Source: Echinometra lucunter (Eukaryota; Echinodermata; Echinoidea; Camarodonta; Echinometridae). Taken from it: a DNA stretch of 64,000 nucleotides. A model generated the notes under the pieces. The model saw only the letters and a program-made list of their open reading frames with translations. It searched no databases and was not told where the DNA came from. Below, piece after piece: positions 36,601 to 46,197 of this stretch (the first letter of the stretch is position 1; each line of letters starts with the position of its first letter). The stretch covers positions 14,317,763 to 14,381,762 of the forward strand of contig CM057154.1 of the NCBI GenBank assembly GCA_029962745.1, written 5' to 3'. Made by a program: the position numbers and the translations under genes.

Positions 36601-38120
36601 TATTGATTCATTCTTTCTTTCATTCATTCATCTTTTTATTCATTAGTTTATTCATTTATATATCATTTGTTTGTTTATCTATTTATTTATGTCTCATTTC
36701 ACAGAGACCTGCCCTATTATTGAATGTCAGAACGGTGGATCATGTGTCACATATCAGCAGAGTAGATACTGTGTATGTACTGATGACTGGACAGGATCAT
36801 TTTGTGAGCTTGGTAAGTCCATATTGGCAATGAGCCTTGTAGCCATTTGATTTGATTTGATTTGATTTGATTTGATTAGATTTTTTTATTTTATTTTATT
36901 TTATTTTATTTTTTTGGTTATTTTGATTTATTTATTTGATTTGATTTTATATTTGATGTGGTTTGATTTGACGATTTTATTCGTCAATATATTTTTTTTA
37001 AGAACGTAAAACGCATAACGTTGAGAGAATACCGTGATAGGATAACTCATGAAAGCTCATGGTTGGCTCTTGCCAATTAGGTAAAGGGCCGCACAGACCG
37101 TATGCATTATTTATTATTTGATTTAGTAAAAATGACATAGTAATCAAAGAAAGAATATATGTACACTATTAATATTCTCCTTATATTTTGATTTCCGTTT
37201 TGGAAGTCTTGAAATCAACTAGTTCCGTAAATGTTCGGTATCTGTTTTTACACAGGGATTCAGAACTGTGATCCTAATCCGTGTAAGAATAATGCGTTCT
37301 GTGCTAAGATAGGAGGCGAGACCACTTGTTACTGTCCGCGAGGATTCCGAGGAGAATTCTGTGAAACAAGTAAGTCTTCTAGGACCATTTTCATTCCTAT
37401 CAAGGGTAGAGTTGGGGAGGGAGTACTTCTGGATCATGACCTCCCTTGAAATCAAAGTGTACATTGTGTAGATAGTCGATGCCCCCTGGGGAAGGGAAAA
37501 CTGATTAATTAAGCCATTAAGAAAACTCTGTAATTCTGTGGATTAATTCGCACTTAATACACCTTTTGAGGCTGACGCCCCGATATTGCAGTGCTTATGA
37601 CAGGAAATATACGCTACATCATCAATATAATCTGCATCTAGATCGACTATACTGAAAATGTGGTTTTGTCAAATATCATGTCGGAATATATATTTTGAAA
37701 AGTAATGAAAGGGGAGGCTTCATAAAAAATTTTCTTAAAATTTATGAAAGGTTTTGTAACACAAAATAATTGACTTTCCTTAGAATAGTTTAGTGCACAA
37801 GAAATTGCTAGGAATTCGACTGTTGATTCGTAAAGATATTCAAAGATCTTAAACAGCAATAAACGTTGATTCACTTTTTGAATGTCGAAGAATTCTTTTA
37901 ATGCCTTTGAAATCCGATTTCATGTTTGAAGTAAGGATATGTGTTAGCCAAACATAATACTAGGTTTTGACATCAAAGTGATTTTTTATTGCCTCTCGAC
38001 TTTCTCCCTATCGCAGTGATCATCAATTTCAACATCTACAGCTCAGCGAATAATCACCAACCTGGTCTGTATCTTATTTTCTCTGGAATATTACTGCAGT
38101 TGTTTGTCCTTTTCTTATAA
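20182..38120 (+). CDS. secreted/GPI-anchored protein with 11 EGF domains (copy 1, complete, 13 exons)
   Basis: Join 20182-20266, 21182-21292, 24446-24559, 26443-26553, 27332-27448, 28225-28344, 30818-30937, 31617-31733, 32374-32493, 32875-32994, 36705-36812, 37256-37369, 38017-38120. This gives 1461 nt, 486 aa: a 28-residue signal peptide, 11 EGF domains of 36-40 residues (66 cysteines, all six per domain present), and a 34-residue tail ending in the hydrophobic [18 protein letters not shown]. All introns are phase 1 with GT-AG ends, so any EGF exon could be skipped or duplicated without frame loss. The tail reads as a GPI-attachment signal (SSANN candidate site, polar spacer, hydrophobic end), so the protein is probably on the cell surface. 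No cbEGF DxDEC motif was seen. There is no other domain to assign a role: it could be a Notch-pathway modulator, an adhesion protein or an extracellular-matrix protein. Domain calls are certain from the cysteine pattern; the anchor is inference. Confidence 0.92.
20267..21181. other. intron 1, copy 1
   Basis: AT-rich; GA/GAAA microsatellite at about 20729-20785. Nothing else seen. Confidence 0.6.
21182..21292 (+). CDS. EGF gene copy 1, exon 2: EGF 1
   Basis: Pattern [12 protein letters not shown](8)[12 protein letters not shown]. It has the O-fucose site (CLSDATC) and an O-GlcNAc-type site ([10 protein letters not shown]). Acceptor gcag, donor gtaagt, phase 1-1. Confidence 0.95.
21381..21448. 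repeat. CTT microsatellite, copy 1
   Basis: Pure (ctt)n about 90 bp after the EGF 1 donor. The equivalent tract in copy 2 (48483-48574) is longer. Confidence 0.95.
21449..22911. other. intron 2 (first part), copy 1
   Basis: AT-rich, with a poly-A run at about 21913-21935 and a small 16-bp direct duplication (gcaaatgtattgtta, about 22107-22137) absent from copy 2. No exon was recognised. Confidence 0.5.
22912..23526. repeat. foldback element with CCGTCCGTGACAC repeats, copy 1
   Basis: Ends gtgtgatcagt / actgatcacat are inverted. The motif gtccgtccgtgacact occurs near the left end and again internally (about 23310), and cgtccgtgacgg near the right end. A nested palindromic module (about 23046-23125) repeats tgacccggaa and its complement ttccgggtca. 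Present in copy 2 at 50038-50648. The class of element is unclear. Confidence 0.55.
23527..24445. other. intron 2 (last part), copy 1
   Basis: G run at 23587-23599; TTA/ATT repeat at about 24349-24397 (far shorter than in copy 2). No exon was recognised. Confidence 0.5.
24446..24559 (+). CDS. EGF gene copy 1, exon 3: EGF 2
   Basis: [15 protein letters not shown](8)[12 protein letters not shown]. An O-GlcNAc-type site is present; Gly replaces Ser/Thr before C3, so there is no O-fucose site. The first donor (G|gtaag at 24560) must be used: reading on to the duplicated donor at 24747 meets a stop. Confidence 0.95.
24541..24915. repeat. 187-bp tandem duplication including the EGF 2 splice donor (copy 1 only)
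   Basis: 24541-24727 is repeated from 24728. The unit contains the last 19 nt of EGF exon 2, the gtaag donor, and the left end of the GTGCA foldback element. Copy 2 has a single unit. Unit 1 matches the copy 2 variants (gtgagctac) and unit 2 carries others (gagagccac). Confidence 0.85.
24804..25154. repeat. foldback element built of GGTGCA/TGCACC motifs, copy 1
   Basis: About 350 bp with long inverted ends (aggttcaattttgca ... tgcaaaattgaacct inside taac..a-runs). The interior is a string of ttgcaccctt / aagggtgcaa motifs in both orientations, so it can form many nested hairpins. A truncated left end sits at 24616-24727. Copy 2 equivalent: 51905-52254. Confidence 0.8.
25155..26030. other. 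intron 3 middle, copy 1
   Basis: AT-rich; a SINE-tail-like remnant at about 25305-25350 and a long C run (about 25830-25859). No exon. Confidence 0.5.
26031..26322 (-). mobile_element. tRNA-derived SINE, copy 1
   Basis: Minus strand: A box TGGTCCAGTGGATAAG, B box GGGGTTCGAATCTCC, body with ctttggtaagacattaatct, tail gcgctgtacaagaacgccat ending in ATT repeats. Same family as 8931-9215; also in copy 2 (53146-53442). Confidence 0.85.
26443..26553 (+). CDS. EGF gene copy 1, exon 4: EGF 3
   Basis: [15 protein letters not shown](8)[13 protein letters not shown]-fucose site CKNGGSC. Donor C|gtgagt. Identical at every base to copy 2. Confidence 0.95.
26554..27331. other. intron 4, copy 1
   Basis: The last 300 bp (about 27020-27300) is a polypyrimidine CT-rich tract leading to the acceptor. 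Plus-strand open frames through it are composition artefacts. Confidence 0.6.
27332..27448 (+). CDS. EGF gene copy 1, exon 5: EGF 4
   Basis: [15 protein letters not shown](10)[12 protein letters not shown]. Has all three O-glycan consensus types: O-glucose CNSQPC, O-fucose CLNGGTC, O-GlcNAc [10 protein letters not shown]. Confidence 0.95.
27449..28224. other. intron 5, copy 1
   Basis: AT-rich. No exon or named repeat seen. Confidence 0.55.
28225..28344 (+). CDS. EGF gene copy 1, exon 6: EGF 5
   Basis: [16 protein letters not shown](10)[13 protein letters not shown]-glucose site CISDPC; Val before C3 removes the O-fucose site. Confidence 0.95.
28345..29251. other. intron 6 first part, copy 1
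   Basis: AT-rich. Minus frames here are not convincing. No repeat named. Confidence 0.5.
29252..29484. repeat. MITE-like foldback, 'TTCGTAAAGTTA' family, copy B
   Basis: About 233 bp between gtgggtgtttcataaagctg and the inverted cagctttatgaaataccccc. Same family as 1931-2253 and 56385-56617. Confidence 0.82.
29485..30817. other. intron 6 remainder, copy 1
   Basis: CAT/ATC microsatellite (about 29729-29770), a CTTTAT repeat (about 30150-30175) not expanded in copy 2, and a TC repeat (30541-30606). Confidence 0.6.
30818..30937 (+). CDS. EGF gene copy 1, exon 7: EGF 6
   Basis: [16 protein letters not shown](10)[13 protein letters not shown]-glucose CLSNPC and O-fucose CQNRGSC. The donor is the weaker C|gtaggt here and C|gtacgt in copy 2. 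Confidence 0.95.
30938..31616. other. intron 7, copy 1
   Basis: AT-rich. Nothing recognised. Confidence 0.55.
31617..31733 (+). CDS. EGF gene copy 1, exon 8: EGF 7
   Basis: [16 protein letters not shown](9)[13 protein letters not shown]-fucose CQNGATC. An N-glycosylation sequon NCT overlaps C4. Confidence 0.95.
31734..32373. other. intron 8, copy 1
   Basis: AT-rich; lacks the SINE-tail insertion found at the same place in copy 2 (58934-59089). Confidence 0.6.
32374..32493 (+). CDS. EGF gene copy 1, exon 9: EGF 8
   Basis: [16 protein letters not shown](10)[13 protein letters not shown]-fucose CRNGATC, N-sequon NLS. The Glu before C2 is Ala in copy 2. Confidence 0.95.
32494..32874. other. 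intron 9, copy 1
   Basis: Short AT-rich intron. No feature. Confidence 0.6.
32875..32994 (+). CDS. EGF gene copy 1, exon 10: EGF 9
   Basis: [17 protein letters not shown](9)[13 protein letters not shown]-glucose CLSHPC (CLSQPC in copy 2) and O-fucose CKNSGTC. Confidence 0.95.
32995..34066. other. intron 10 first part, copy 1
   Basis: C- and CT-rich stretch (about 33590-33775) with C runs. No exon was recognised. Confidence 0.55.
34067..34238. repeat. two-unit 86-bp tandem repeat, copy 1
   Basis: Units 34067-34152 and 34153-34238 share aaaggacaacaggccgaacg and gaacattacattca, with divergence in the first half. Stop-free on several frames, which makes spurious ORFs on both strands. Confidence 0.85.
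34300..34507. repeat. foldback MITE-like element, copy 1
   Basis: Arms of about 66 bp: gtcagatttgactagat, ccggatcagccgggca, ctatttctagtcaaaatgac and their inverse copies. The interior repeats ctagtcaa / ttctagt. Also in copy 2 (61522-61729). Confidence 0.88.
34508..36704. other. intron 10 remainder, copy 1
   Basis: C run at about 35631-35645, G run at about 35858-35868, ATTCATT-type repeats at about 36560-36690. An acceptor-like site at 35475 was examined and rejected. Confidence 0.5.
36705..36812 (+). CDS. EGF gene copy 1, exon 11: EGF 10
   Basis: [14 protein letters not shown](8)[12 protein letters not shown]. Shortest domain. O-fucose CQNGGSC. Thr after C3 is Ile in copy 2. Confidence 0.95.
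36813..37255. other. intron 11, copy 1
   Basis: TTTGA and TTTTA pentamer repeats at about 36846-36912; otherwise nothing. Confidence 0.65.
37256..37369 (+). CDS. EGF gene copy 1, exon 12: EGF 11
   Basis: [16 protein letters not shown](8)[12 protein letters not shown]. None of the O-glycan consensus sites. Donor A|gtaagt, phase 1. Its copy 2 partner lies outside the window. Confidence 0.95.
37370..38016. other. intron 12, copy 1
   Basis: AT-rich. Ends with a good pyrimidine tract, tttctccctatcgcag. Confidence 0.6.
38017..38120 (+). CDS. EGF gene copy 1, exon 13: C-terminal GPI-signal-like exon and stop
   Basis: A|TG ATC... continues the frame from EGF 11 and encodes [16 protein letters not shown] then [18 protein letters not shown] and TAA. 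A hydrophobic run ending exactly at the C-terminus, with small residues (SSANN) about 8 upstream and no basic cytosolic tail, fits a GPI signal better than a transmembrane helix. Found by eye; an alternative last exon cannot be excluded. Confidence 0.8.
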
Positions 38121-38215
38121 ACCTTGATCTCAAACCACTAGTCATTGACTGATCTTTTTACTAACTGAAATTTTAAAACTATGTTAATGAACTGAAACAA
38201 TTATTGAAAGACAAT

Positions 38216-38221
38216 AATAAA
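38216..38221 (+). terminator. poly(A) signal AATAAA
   Basis: AATAAA 96 bp after the stop codon of the EGF gene, matching a short 3' UTR. Confidence 0.65.
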
Positions 38222-38600
38222 ACGATGCATTATGTGAGACATTTTAGAGCCATGAAGCGCTATATGAGCGCCCAGTCGAGGAGGATACCGGCGATATACA
38301 GGAAGCCATCCTCTTCATCATCGTCATCATCTTCGTCGATGTCGTTGTCATCAATATCTTGCAGTGAAGTGTATTGACCAATGATAGAGCCTCAAATGGA
38401 GATGTCAGCGGGCGGCGCGCGGTGGTGGTATTGAATGGTATTTGAATGCCATGTACTCCTCAAGCTGGCGGTAACATTCAGAGAAAATCCTTGAATTCTA
38501 TAAACTTTGAGCAGAGAAGGATGGATTCCACTTAGAGTTGACTGAGAATATTTGAATTTATTATAGAAGATGCAAACTTAGTAAGCATATCAAGAGACTA
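38222..38600. other. 3' flank of EGF gene copy 1
   Basis: Contains a gccatgaagcgctatatgag stretch resembling a SINE 3' end and a CATC/GTC-rich patch. No gene. Confidence 0.4.
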
Positions 38601-38749
38601 GGGCCCCGTCTTACGAAGAGTTGCGATTGATTCAAATCGATCCCAACTTTGAGATTAATCTCAACCCATATCTCTTAAGTGCGCAGTTGAGATCGGTCTC
38701 AAAGTTCGATCGATTTGAATCAATCGCAAATCTTCGTAAAACGGGGCCC
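38601..38749. repeat. foldback MITE-like element
   Basis: gggccccgtcttacgaagag ... ttcgtaaaacggggccc with arms of about 65 bp including attgattcaaatcgat and its inverse. Very regular hairpin. Confidence 0.88.
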
Positions 38750-38806
38750 AGGTGTAACAGTAGCAATTTTATGGCACCTTCCCCACCTGATAAAGATAAA
38801 ACTACA

Positions 38807-39035
38807 GTCAGGGGCGGCGCTGCAGGAGGGGCAGGGAGCGGTCGCCCCCTATGATTTTTCAAGTGATTTAAAAAAAAAAAAAGAGGAGGAAGAAGATAGA
38901 AGTATATGGGGAAAGAGAGGGGTGGGCATGCAACTATACATAATACCTCTATTTGTTCATTTCAAACGTATAAATAAACTCACCTGGGTCATCTTGCCCC
39001 CCTCCAATCAAAATACCCTTGGGCCGCCCCTGACT
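38807..39035. repeat. short inverted-terminal element
   Basis: Ends agtcaggggcggc / gccgcccctgact are perfect inverted repeats around a 200-bp interior with a poly-A/GA tract. MITE-like; no coding. Confidence 0.7.
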
Positions 39036-42000
39036 ATACAGTAACTGTAGTCAACTGTTGATGTCAAATTTTCTGATCAATACATTTTGATCAGAAGTTA
39101 ATATAACAAAAGTATGTCTTATTTTTTTACAACTCACTGAGGCTGAATAATAACTATGATTCCTTTGATACACTTTAAAGATCTCGAAATAGTTATGTGG
39201 AATCGGTTTCATATTCCCATTATATCGTTTTTAACGTATGTATCTCTCTAGACATTGTGGTCTAATATCAAAGAACTTTCTGAGCTTCAAAATAGGCCAA
39301 ATGATCTCTTCATCTTTACACCTTGTGATTTGAACCAAACATGATTTATGAAAATATCTCTATGATTTTTTTTTCATTATGGAATGAGGTTTTTATAAGA
39401 GTGAAAGCTTTGAATAAATATGTTGTTATAAATAATAGGCAGTGGTATGATTCGGTGTCTTAGACTGAACAAGTGTGAGCCTCCCTCTGTAAATACTAAC
39501 GAACGTGCCAGGATCTTTTTTTACAGGAAAAAAAAACTAGTTGTTGTTAACAATGTTTATTATAATCTGACGAACTAATAGTTACAGTATTTAAGAGATT
39601 CATTGATTTGATTTCATTACTCATACTCATCTCAGTCTTTTCTTGGTACAATTGTATAACTAGAATTCCATACTTGTGCTGGATACGGGGTGTCTCAGAA
39701 GAAAATGCAAGAGAGTTTAATTATCAATATTTCAAAAAGTACGACACCATTCCCACTGGAAATTTGTAAGTAATCAGTCTGTCCTAAATTTGGAGCAAAA
39801 TTCACAGGGATCTATTACAGCTGAAACCCTGCAAAGTTACGAATGTTTTGATAAAACGTTGAATGCAGTTTTTACTTTTTTTTTTTTTTTTTTGCCACAT
39901 AATGTTCATGGAGACAGGTAACATTTTTATAACATTCAAAAAATGTTATGTTTTACAAAAACAATCATAACTTAGTACTTTTAATTTATATCCTCGTGAA
40001 AATTTATTGGACACTGCTACAATACTATATCTAAGAAATTTGATTGATGATGATCATGTAACTTTTAAGGTATTACCAATTCGAATCCCGTTATATTTTT
40101 TTCTGAGACAATCCCCGTATCAGTAAAATACGTTATTACATCACTAGAAACTTATTTTGGTGTTTCTGTTTATATCTCCATCTTAAATAACAGGAAAGTA
40201 CATTGTCATATGAACATTATCTAATCAAAAGTCCTTTTATACATTGCTCTGACTCAGGGGTTCTGTAGTGCCGCATTTTAAACATTTGTGTTTGATAAAT
40301 CTATGATTCCGCCTTGGTTTAAATAATTGATTCTTTAATGCTTCTCTTTAATTTGTGTATTAGTCCTTTGAACTGTAAACAAATTTCATTTAGTTATACC
40401 AATCACGTTGTAAATGTATAGCAGCAAAAAAACTAAGTTCATGTGAAGAATTTATTGCAATTTATTCAGCATCCCACAAATTAGCTTTATTTCAAGTTAC
40501 TTCATTTTTCTTTTTATATGGCAATATAGAATTTCCCTCTCTTTATTTTATCTTTACATTAGGAATTAAATTCATGTTATTCTGTATTTCTACGTCCTAA
40601 ATGTTTTACTTCACTATCCATCTATACTTTTTATGCTTCAGAAGTATCGTATATCATTTTATCAAACTTGGTAATATGTATGATAATGTAATATTTTTAT
40701 TGGCTTATATAAGAATATGCAAGTTATTCTTCTTCTTAAAGATTTCAAAAAAAGATTGTAAATATAATTATGTAGTTTCGCTAAGCACTTATGTGTTGAT
40801 ATTTTGATAAAAGAAATTTCAGTCTTTGAGAATGTGCTGTGGGTGTTCATCATTTTGCGTTATGTGCATGAATGTAGTAAGTGTGAAGTAGAGGGGCATA
40901 GTTTGTTCCAGCTAGTTTCCTGACGATAAAGACTTATTTCATTCTCATGTGGTTCAGTTATTGTGTGAAGGTGGGTGCTTGTAAGAAAGGGAGATAGGAA
41001 GAGGTGGGGTGGGGGGGGGGGGGGGAGCCATTAGTCCTATAATTGCATTGACTACCAAGGGCAATTGTTAGGGTGTGGTGGATGTGATTTTGATGGTATT
41101 AGGGAAAGAAAAGGGAAAGATGGATGATAGACATGATGATCACAACATTACCATGAGCGTCGGCAATGATACTTTTCTGATAAAACGATGATTTATCAGA
41201 TCATTTAGAACATCCCCTAATAAAGGCCCTTTTCATTTTAATTCAAGTTTCTGAGATTAGTGGCATGTAGCCTATCCTTCATGTCTTACTATTTGTGATG
41301 GAGAATTTTACATTAAAAAATGCACAGGCCAATTCAGATTTCAAAAAATCATATGTAGCGCAGAATTTCCCATGTTCCAAGTTAAGTCTTAGAGACAGAT
41401 TAAAATGATAAATGGTGAGAGATGAACGAAAGGAAAGGTGAGAAATTACAGTGCTAATAAAAGAAAATGTCGGTCAGCCCCCCCCCCCCCCCCCCCCCCC
41501 ATGCTCATCACCTTTACTAGCATACTCCTCTTTTATACGATCCACGATTAAAAAAATGTTTTCGGTAAATGTGAATAGGATCCAGGTTAATTTTCTCCGT
41601 TCTGTGTTCTTCTCTTTTTGAATTTTTCCTACACTTTGGGGTTTAGATGTGCATTTAATTCACCTAAGAGATACCCCCTTTCTCTCTCTCTCTCTCTCCT
41701 CATGCCAATTTTCCTCTTTCCTCCTCAGATTCCTTCGTTATCCGCATTCATCTTTTTCTCTCTCTCCCACTCAGTCCCTCTTCCTTCCTTCCTTCCTCCT
41801 TTCCCCTTCGCCTTCTCTCCCTCTCCTTTATACTCTTTCCCTCTTCTGTTTCCCCCTTTCTTTGTCTGTCTCGAACTTACTTTGCTTTCCCCACCCTTTC
41901 ATTCTGCCCTGAACATGGCTAGGCTTTGCTTATTTCTTTTTTTTTTTTCTATATTCATATTATTCACGTACATTGAAGAGGAGTTAATGAAATGATTTTA

Positions 42001-43490
42001 GAAATAAAAATGGGGAAAGAAAAGGAATGAATAAAGACAAGTATCCAAATAAGAAATAAGAAGTGGAAAAGAAATTGTAAAGAATAAAACAAGCCCAAGA
42101 AGAACCCCCCCCCCAAACAAAAAAACAAACAAACAAACAAACAAAAAACAAGGAGAGGGAGAGTAGATGAAGATGAAATAGGTAATAAGGATTAGGCAAT
42201 AAATAATACATGTCGTAGGAAAAGGGAGAATGCAGACTGCTCCTATTTCCAATGTACATGTATTATGAATTAACAACTTTGTAAACATACATGACAGGTA
42301 TCTACATCTCCAAATCACAAGTTTATACTATGGAGCTCAAACAACAGCAAATATATCATCAACATATTTATTCTCTTTTTCTTCTTTCTGTTTTTCTCTT
42401 AACATAAATAGACACTACCATAACAGAAAAGTACAGCAGAAAATCTTTTTCCTTGTTTTATTTTTAAAAATGCAAAGTTTCAGCACCTCATAAAACATGG
42501 ATCTACATGTATGTACAAAAAGAACATCGGTGGATAGTTCTACCACACTTTTCTATGGCAACACTATACTGTCTGCAATAAGCAGTGTAACAACTGTCAT
42601 GCCCTGGCAAAGCTCTACAGAATCATGCAGGAAAGATGGAAAATTGTATTTTGAAACATTCTTCAAATGAGATCCATACTTTTTAAATTGATTCCTGATG
42701 ATTTTCTTGAATCAAAGCCACTGTTGAATGAAATGTTTTTCATTTAAATACGTATTTTCTTAAGTGCTCTAGAAGAGCAAAAGCAAAGAATAGTCAGCAT
42801 GATATTCTCTTCCCTGCTGTGTATTGATTCCTAGATTATGCACACTTCAGTCAATTAATATTGAATGACCTATCTTATGGTGCAGCATGGAAGGCACTGT
42901 GTAACAAGATGACAAGGTACTGGAAACAGAGTCACAGAGTGACAGCAATAGTATTGGATTCCTTTTGGGGACACATCCCCCAAACTTTAAAGGGTGAGGG
43001 ATACAATATGGTATGTGCCCCTCAAAAAAAATTAAGCTGATGACCCTTTTTCTTTTCTTTTTTTGCTTGTCACCAAATTTTTGTGTATGCCCCATAGACA
43101 TATAATAAATTTACCACACGAAAAGCAGCACGCGCAGATATCATTTTGCCAATGGCATTAGGTCCCGCCTCTTTCAGATCATTTGAAGGCCGACCTAAGC
43201 ACCTGAGATCGTTGCATTATTCATATCTCTTGCGCGTATCACATTTATTATGATGCTTTGATTTAATGCGCATTTGTTGTGCATAGATTTATTGCGCATG
43301 TTTTTAGCTGATGGGCGTGATGTTTTAAAACATGCACAGATGCACGCTACTCCTTGGAATCATCTTAAAATGAATTATACATTTTTGCTCATGAATATTA
43401 ATGGATGCTTAGGTTGGCCTTCTAACGGATCTGGACAAAATGGCGGAGCTTCAGGGGCCTGGTATGTCCCTCCCCTCAAAAATTTTGAAC
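39036..43490. other. intergenic, no gene recognised
   Basis: AT-rich with poly-T (about 39875-39892), G run (about 41010-41025), C run (41478-41500), CT-rich block (41680-41900) and CAAA repeats (about 42115-42147). Open frames here follow the low-complexity tracts. Confidence 0.45.
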
Positions 43491-43685
43491 TGAGGACCTT
43501 TTTCCTTTGCTTGCCAGCAATTTTTGGTGAAGGTTTAAAAAAGAAAATAAGCTGAGGACCTTTTTCCTTTGCTTACCAGCAATTTTTGGTGAATGTTCAA
43601 AAAAATTATTAAACTGAGGACAATTTTCCTTTGCTTGCCAGCAATTTTTTGTGAATGTTAAAAAAAAAGATTTAAGATGAGGATC
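43491..43685. repeat. 62-bp tandem repeat, three units
   Basis: Units start at 43491, 43553 and 43615 with tgagga; the core cctttgcttgccagcaattt and ttggtgaatgtt is repeated. A decayed relative lies at about 43033-43086. Confidence 0.85.
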
Positions 43686-45083
43686 CCCCCTCCCCGCCCA
43701 AATATAAAACAGATTGACACCCCTGCACTGGTTACATCAAAGACACAACGTTATGTGTTCATTGGACAATATAGATCAGGTACAAAGGAAGGCTTGTTCA
43801 CATATGAAGCAGCAAACCCCTGCTACACCCCCATATTTTTTCTTACGTACAAATGAATGGTACATGAGGTGGGAAAAATTCCCCCAAAATACTGAGACAA
43901 AATGGATATCTTTTGCCTCCTAGCAGCAAAAAGTTCTGGAAAAATCCAATTCTTATAAAGTTAGCACAAAAAATATGATGTCACAATCACAAGTTTGGAC
44001 AACTTTTTTGCAAAACTCTCCTTTATTTCAGCATTGACTCGTTTATCACGTCATATGTTAACAGCAAAAAAAAAAAAAAAAAGCTAGAAAATAGTGAAAG
44101 GATTGGGAATGATTAGCAGAAGTCTAATGAGAATGCCTTGTAGCCAAAGTTTGTGTAGACATCAATCTTAGAACTTGCCCCTGATGAACACAGTACCTGA
44201 AGAAGAGAAGAAAAAGAAGAAGAAGAAGAAGAAGAAGAAGAAGAAGAAGATAATAACTTTTCATAGGGCTTCATGAAATTTAATAAAAGATTACCTTTCA
44301 ATTCTAGAAGGAAAAAAATGAATGCTTTGTTAAACCATTTACAGCTCTGTCAATAGAATACACAACTATCCCCAGTATTCCAGAGCTAATCCATAGTTAT
44401 CAAAAAATTATCATTACCCTAAATGAAAAGGTTTATTACCCCTTAGTTGATTACAGTTGAACACTTTTATGAACTGACCTACTAGAGATAACAAGATCAT
44501 TAGAAAATGCCGACACTGGATGATTTGGGGTTTAGCTGAAACAGCTATTCTACAAAATGGCTTAACTGGAAACACTGCTCAGACAAAAATGGGTAAATAC
44601 TAAACTGGTAGTTTAAAATGGTAGAAAACAGTTGTTGGACAAACACAAACTGTTCACTGGATGAGAATGGTTGTATACTAGTCATACCAACAAGACCTAC
44701 CCCTAACCTTCCTCTGAATGGCCAAGAATCTATCAGTTTAGAATCAGTGTGGTGTATCATTGCTTATGTGAAAGAGGTATATTTACTCATGGGTTTAACT
44801 GTTACTTTGATTTTTCTTTTCATTTTTCATTTCATTTCTATTTCAACACTTGCTTCAGCCAATGGTTGTTCTTCAGCAAGTCTGTGCATATGTATTTAAA
44901 TATATAATATAAATGATAAAATGCAATACAAATACACAAACATAGAACAACAACAAATAAGATAAAGTTAATCAAATGAAATAAAAACAAAATTACAAAA
45001 GAAAGGAGTGCAGTCAATGTATAAAAAAGGGCAAACATTGATCGGAGAAAAATTGAGTAGATGCTAAGTGCACAACACATTTC
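43686..45083. other. intergenic up to the second gap
   Basis: Poly-A (44066-44082) and AAG microsatellite (about 44205-44249). No gene seen. It does not match the sequence left of the microsatellite in copy 1. Confidence 0.5.
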
Positions 45084-45583
45084 NNNNNNNNNNNNNNNNN
45101 NNNNNNNNNNNNNNNNNNNNNNNNNNNNNNNNNNNNNNNNNNNNNNNNNNNNNNNNNNNNNNNNNNNNNNNNNNNNNNNNNNNNNNNNNNNNNNNNNNNN
45201 NNNNNNNNNNNNNNNNNNNNNNNNNNNNNNNNNNNNNNNNNNNNNNNNNNNNNNNNNNNNNNNNNNNNNNNNNNNNNNNNNNNNNNNNNNNNNNNNNNNN
45301 NNNNNNNNNNNNNNNNNNNNNNNNNNNNNNNNNNNNNNNNNNNNNNNNNNNNNNNNNNNNNNNNNNNNNNNNNNNNNNNNNNNNNNNNNNNNNNNNNNNN
45401 NNNNNNNNNNNNNNNNNNNNNNNNNNNNNNNNNNNNNNNNNNNNNNNNNNNNNNNNNNNNNNNNNNNNNNNNNNNNNNNNNNNNNNNNNNNNNNNNNNNN
45501 NNNNNNNNNNNNNNNNNNNNNNNNNNNNNNNNNNNNNNNNNNNNNNNNNNNNNNNNNNNNNNNNNNNNNNNNNNNNNNNNNNN
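45084..45583. other. assembly gap, exactly 500 N
   Basis: Placeholder-length gap directly at the left edge of copy 2. The duplication boundary is hidden here. Confidence 0.95.
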
Positions 45584-46197
45584 AGAAGTAGCAGTAGTAG
45601 TATAGAAGTTGTAGGCCTATTAGAAGTAATAGAAGCAGTAGTAATATTAATCAATAGAAGTAGTAACGGAGGAAGTAGAAATAGAAGTAGAAGTAGAAGT
45701 AACAATAGAAAGTAGAAGTAGAAATGGAAGCAGAAGTAGAATAAGAAGTAGCAGTGGCAGTATAGCAGTAGAAGTAGAAGTAAAAGTAAGAAGTAGAAAT
45801 GGAAGAAGTAGAATTAAGTAGAAGTAGCAGTAAAAGTGAAGTAAACGTAGAATAAGAAGTAGGATTAGAAGTATAAATAGAGATGCATAAATGTAGAAGT
45901 AGAAGTAGAAGTAGCAGTAAAAGTGAAGTAGACGTAGAGTTGGAAGTGGGGTTAAAAGCAGAAGTAGAAGTAGAAGTAGAAGTAGCAGTAACAGTGAAGT
46001 AGACGTAGAATTCGAAGTAGGCTTAGAAGTATAAATAGAGATATATAGAAGTAGAAGTAGAAATAGAAGAAGAAGTAACAGTAACAGTGGAGTAGACGTA
46101 GAGTTAGAAGTAGGATTAGAAGTATAAAGAAAAGGCAGAAGTGAAGCAGAAACAGAAATAGAAGTAGAAGTAGAATTAGAAGTAGAATTAGAAGTAT
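45584..46197. repeat. degenerate GAAGTA microsatellite tail, copy 2
   Basis: Matches 18481-19092 closely, with small changes. The pure TAG and AAG portions present in copy 1 are absent, replaced by the gap. Confidence 0.9.

Noticed and set aside
20182..38120. Assignment to Notch, Delta/Jagged or fibropellin
   Set aside because: No DSL, LNR, ankyrin, CUB or avidin-like domain and no cytosolic tail; only EGF modules seen.
45061..45715. Frames spanning the second gap
   Set aside because: Consist of N and microsatellite only.
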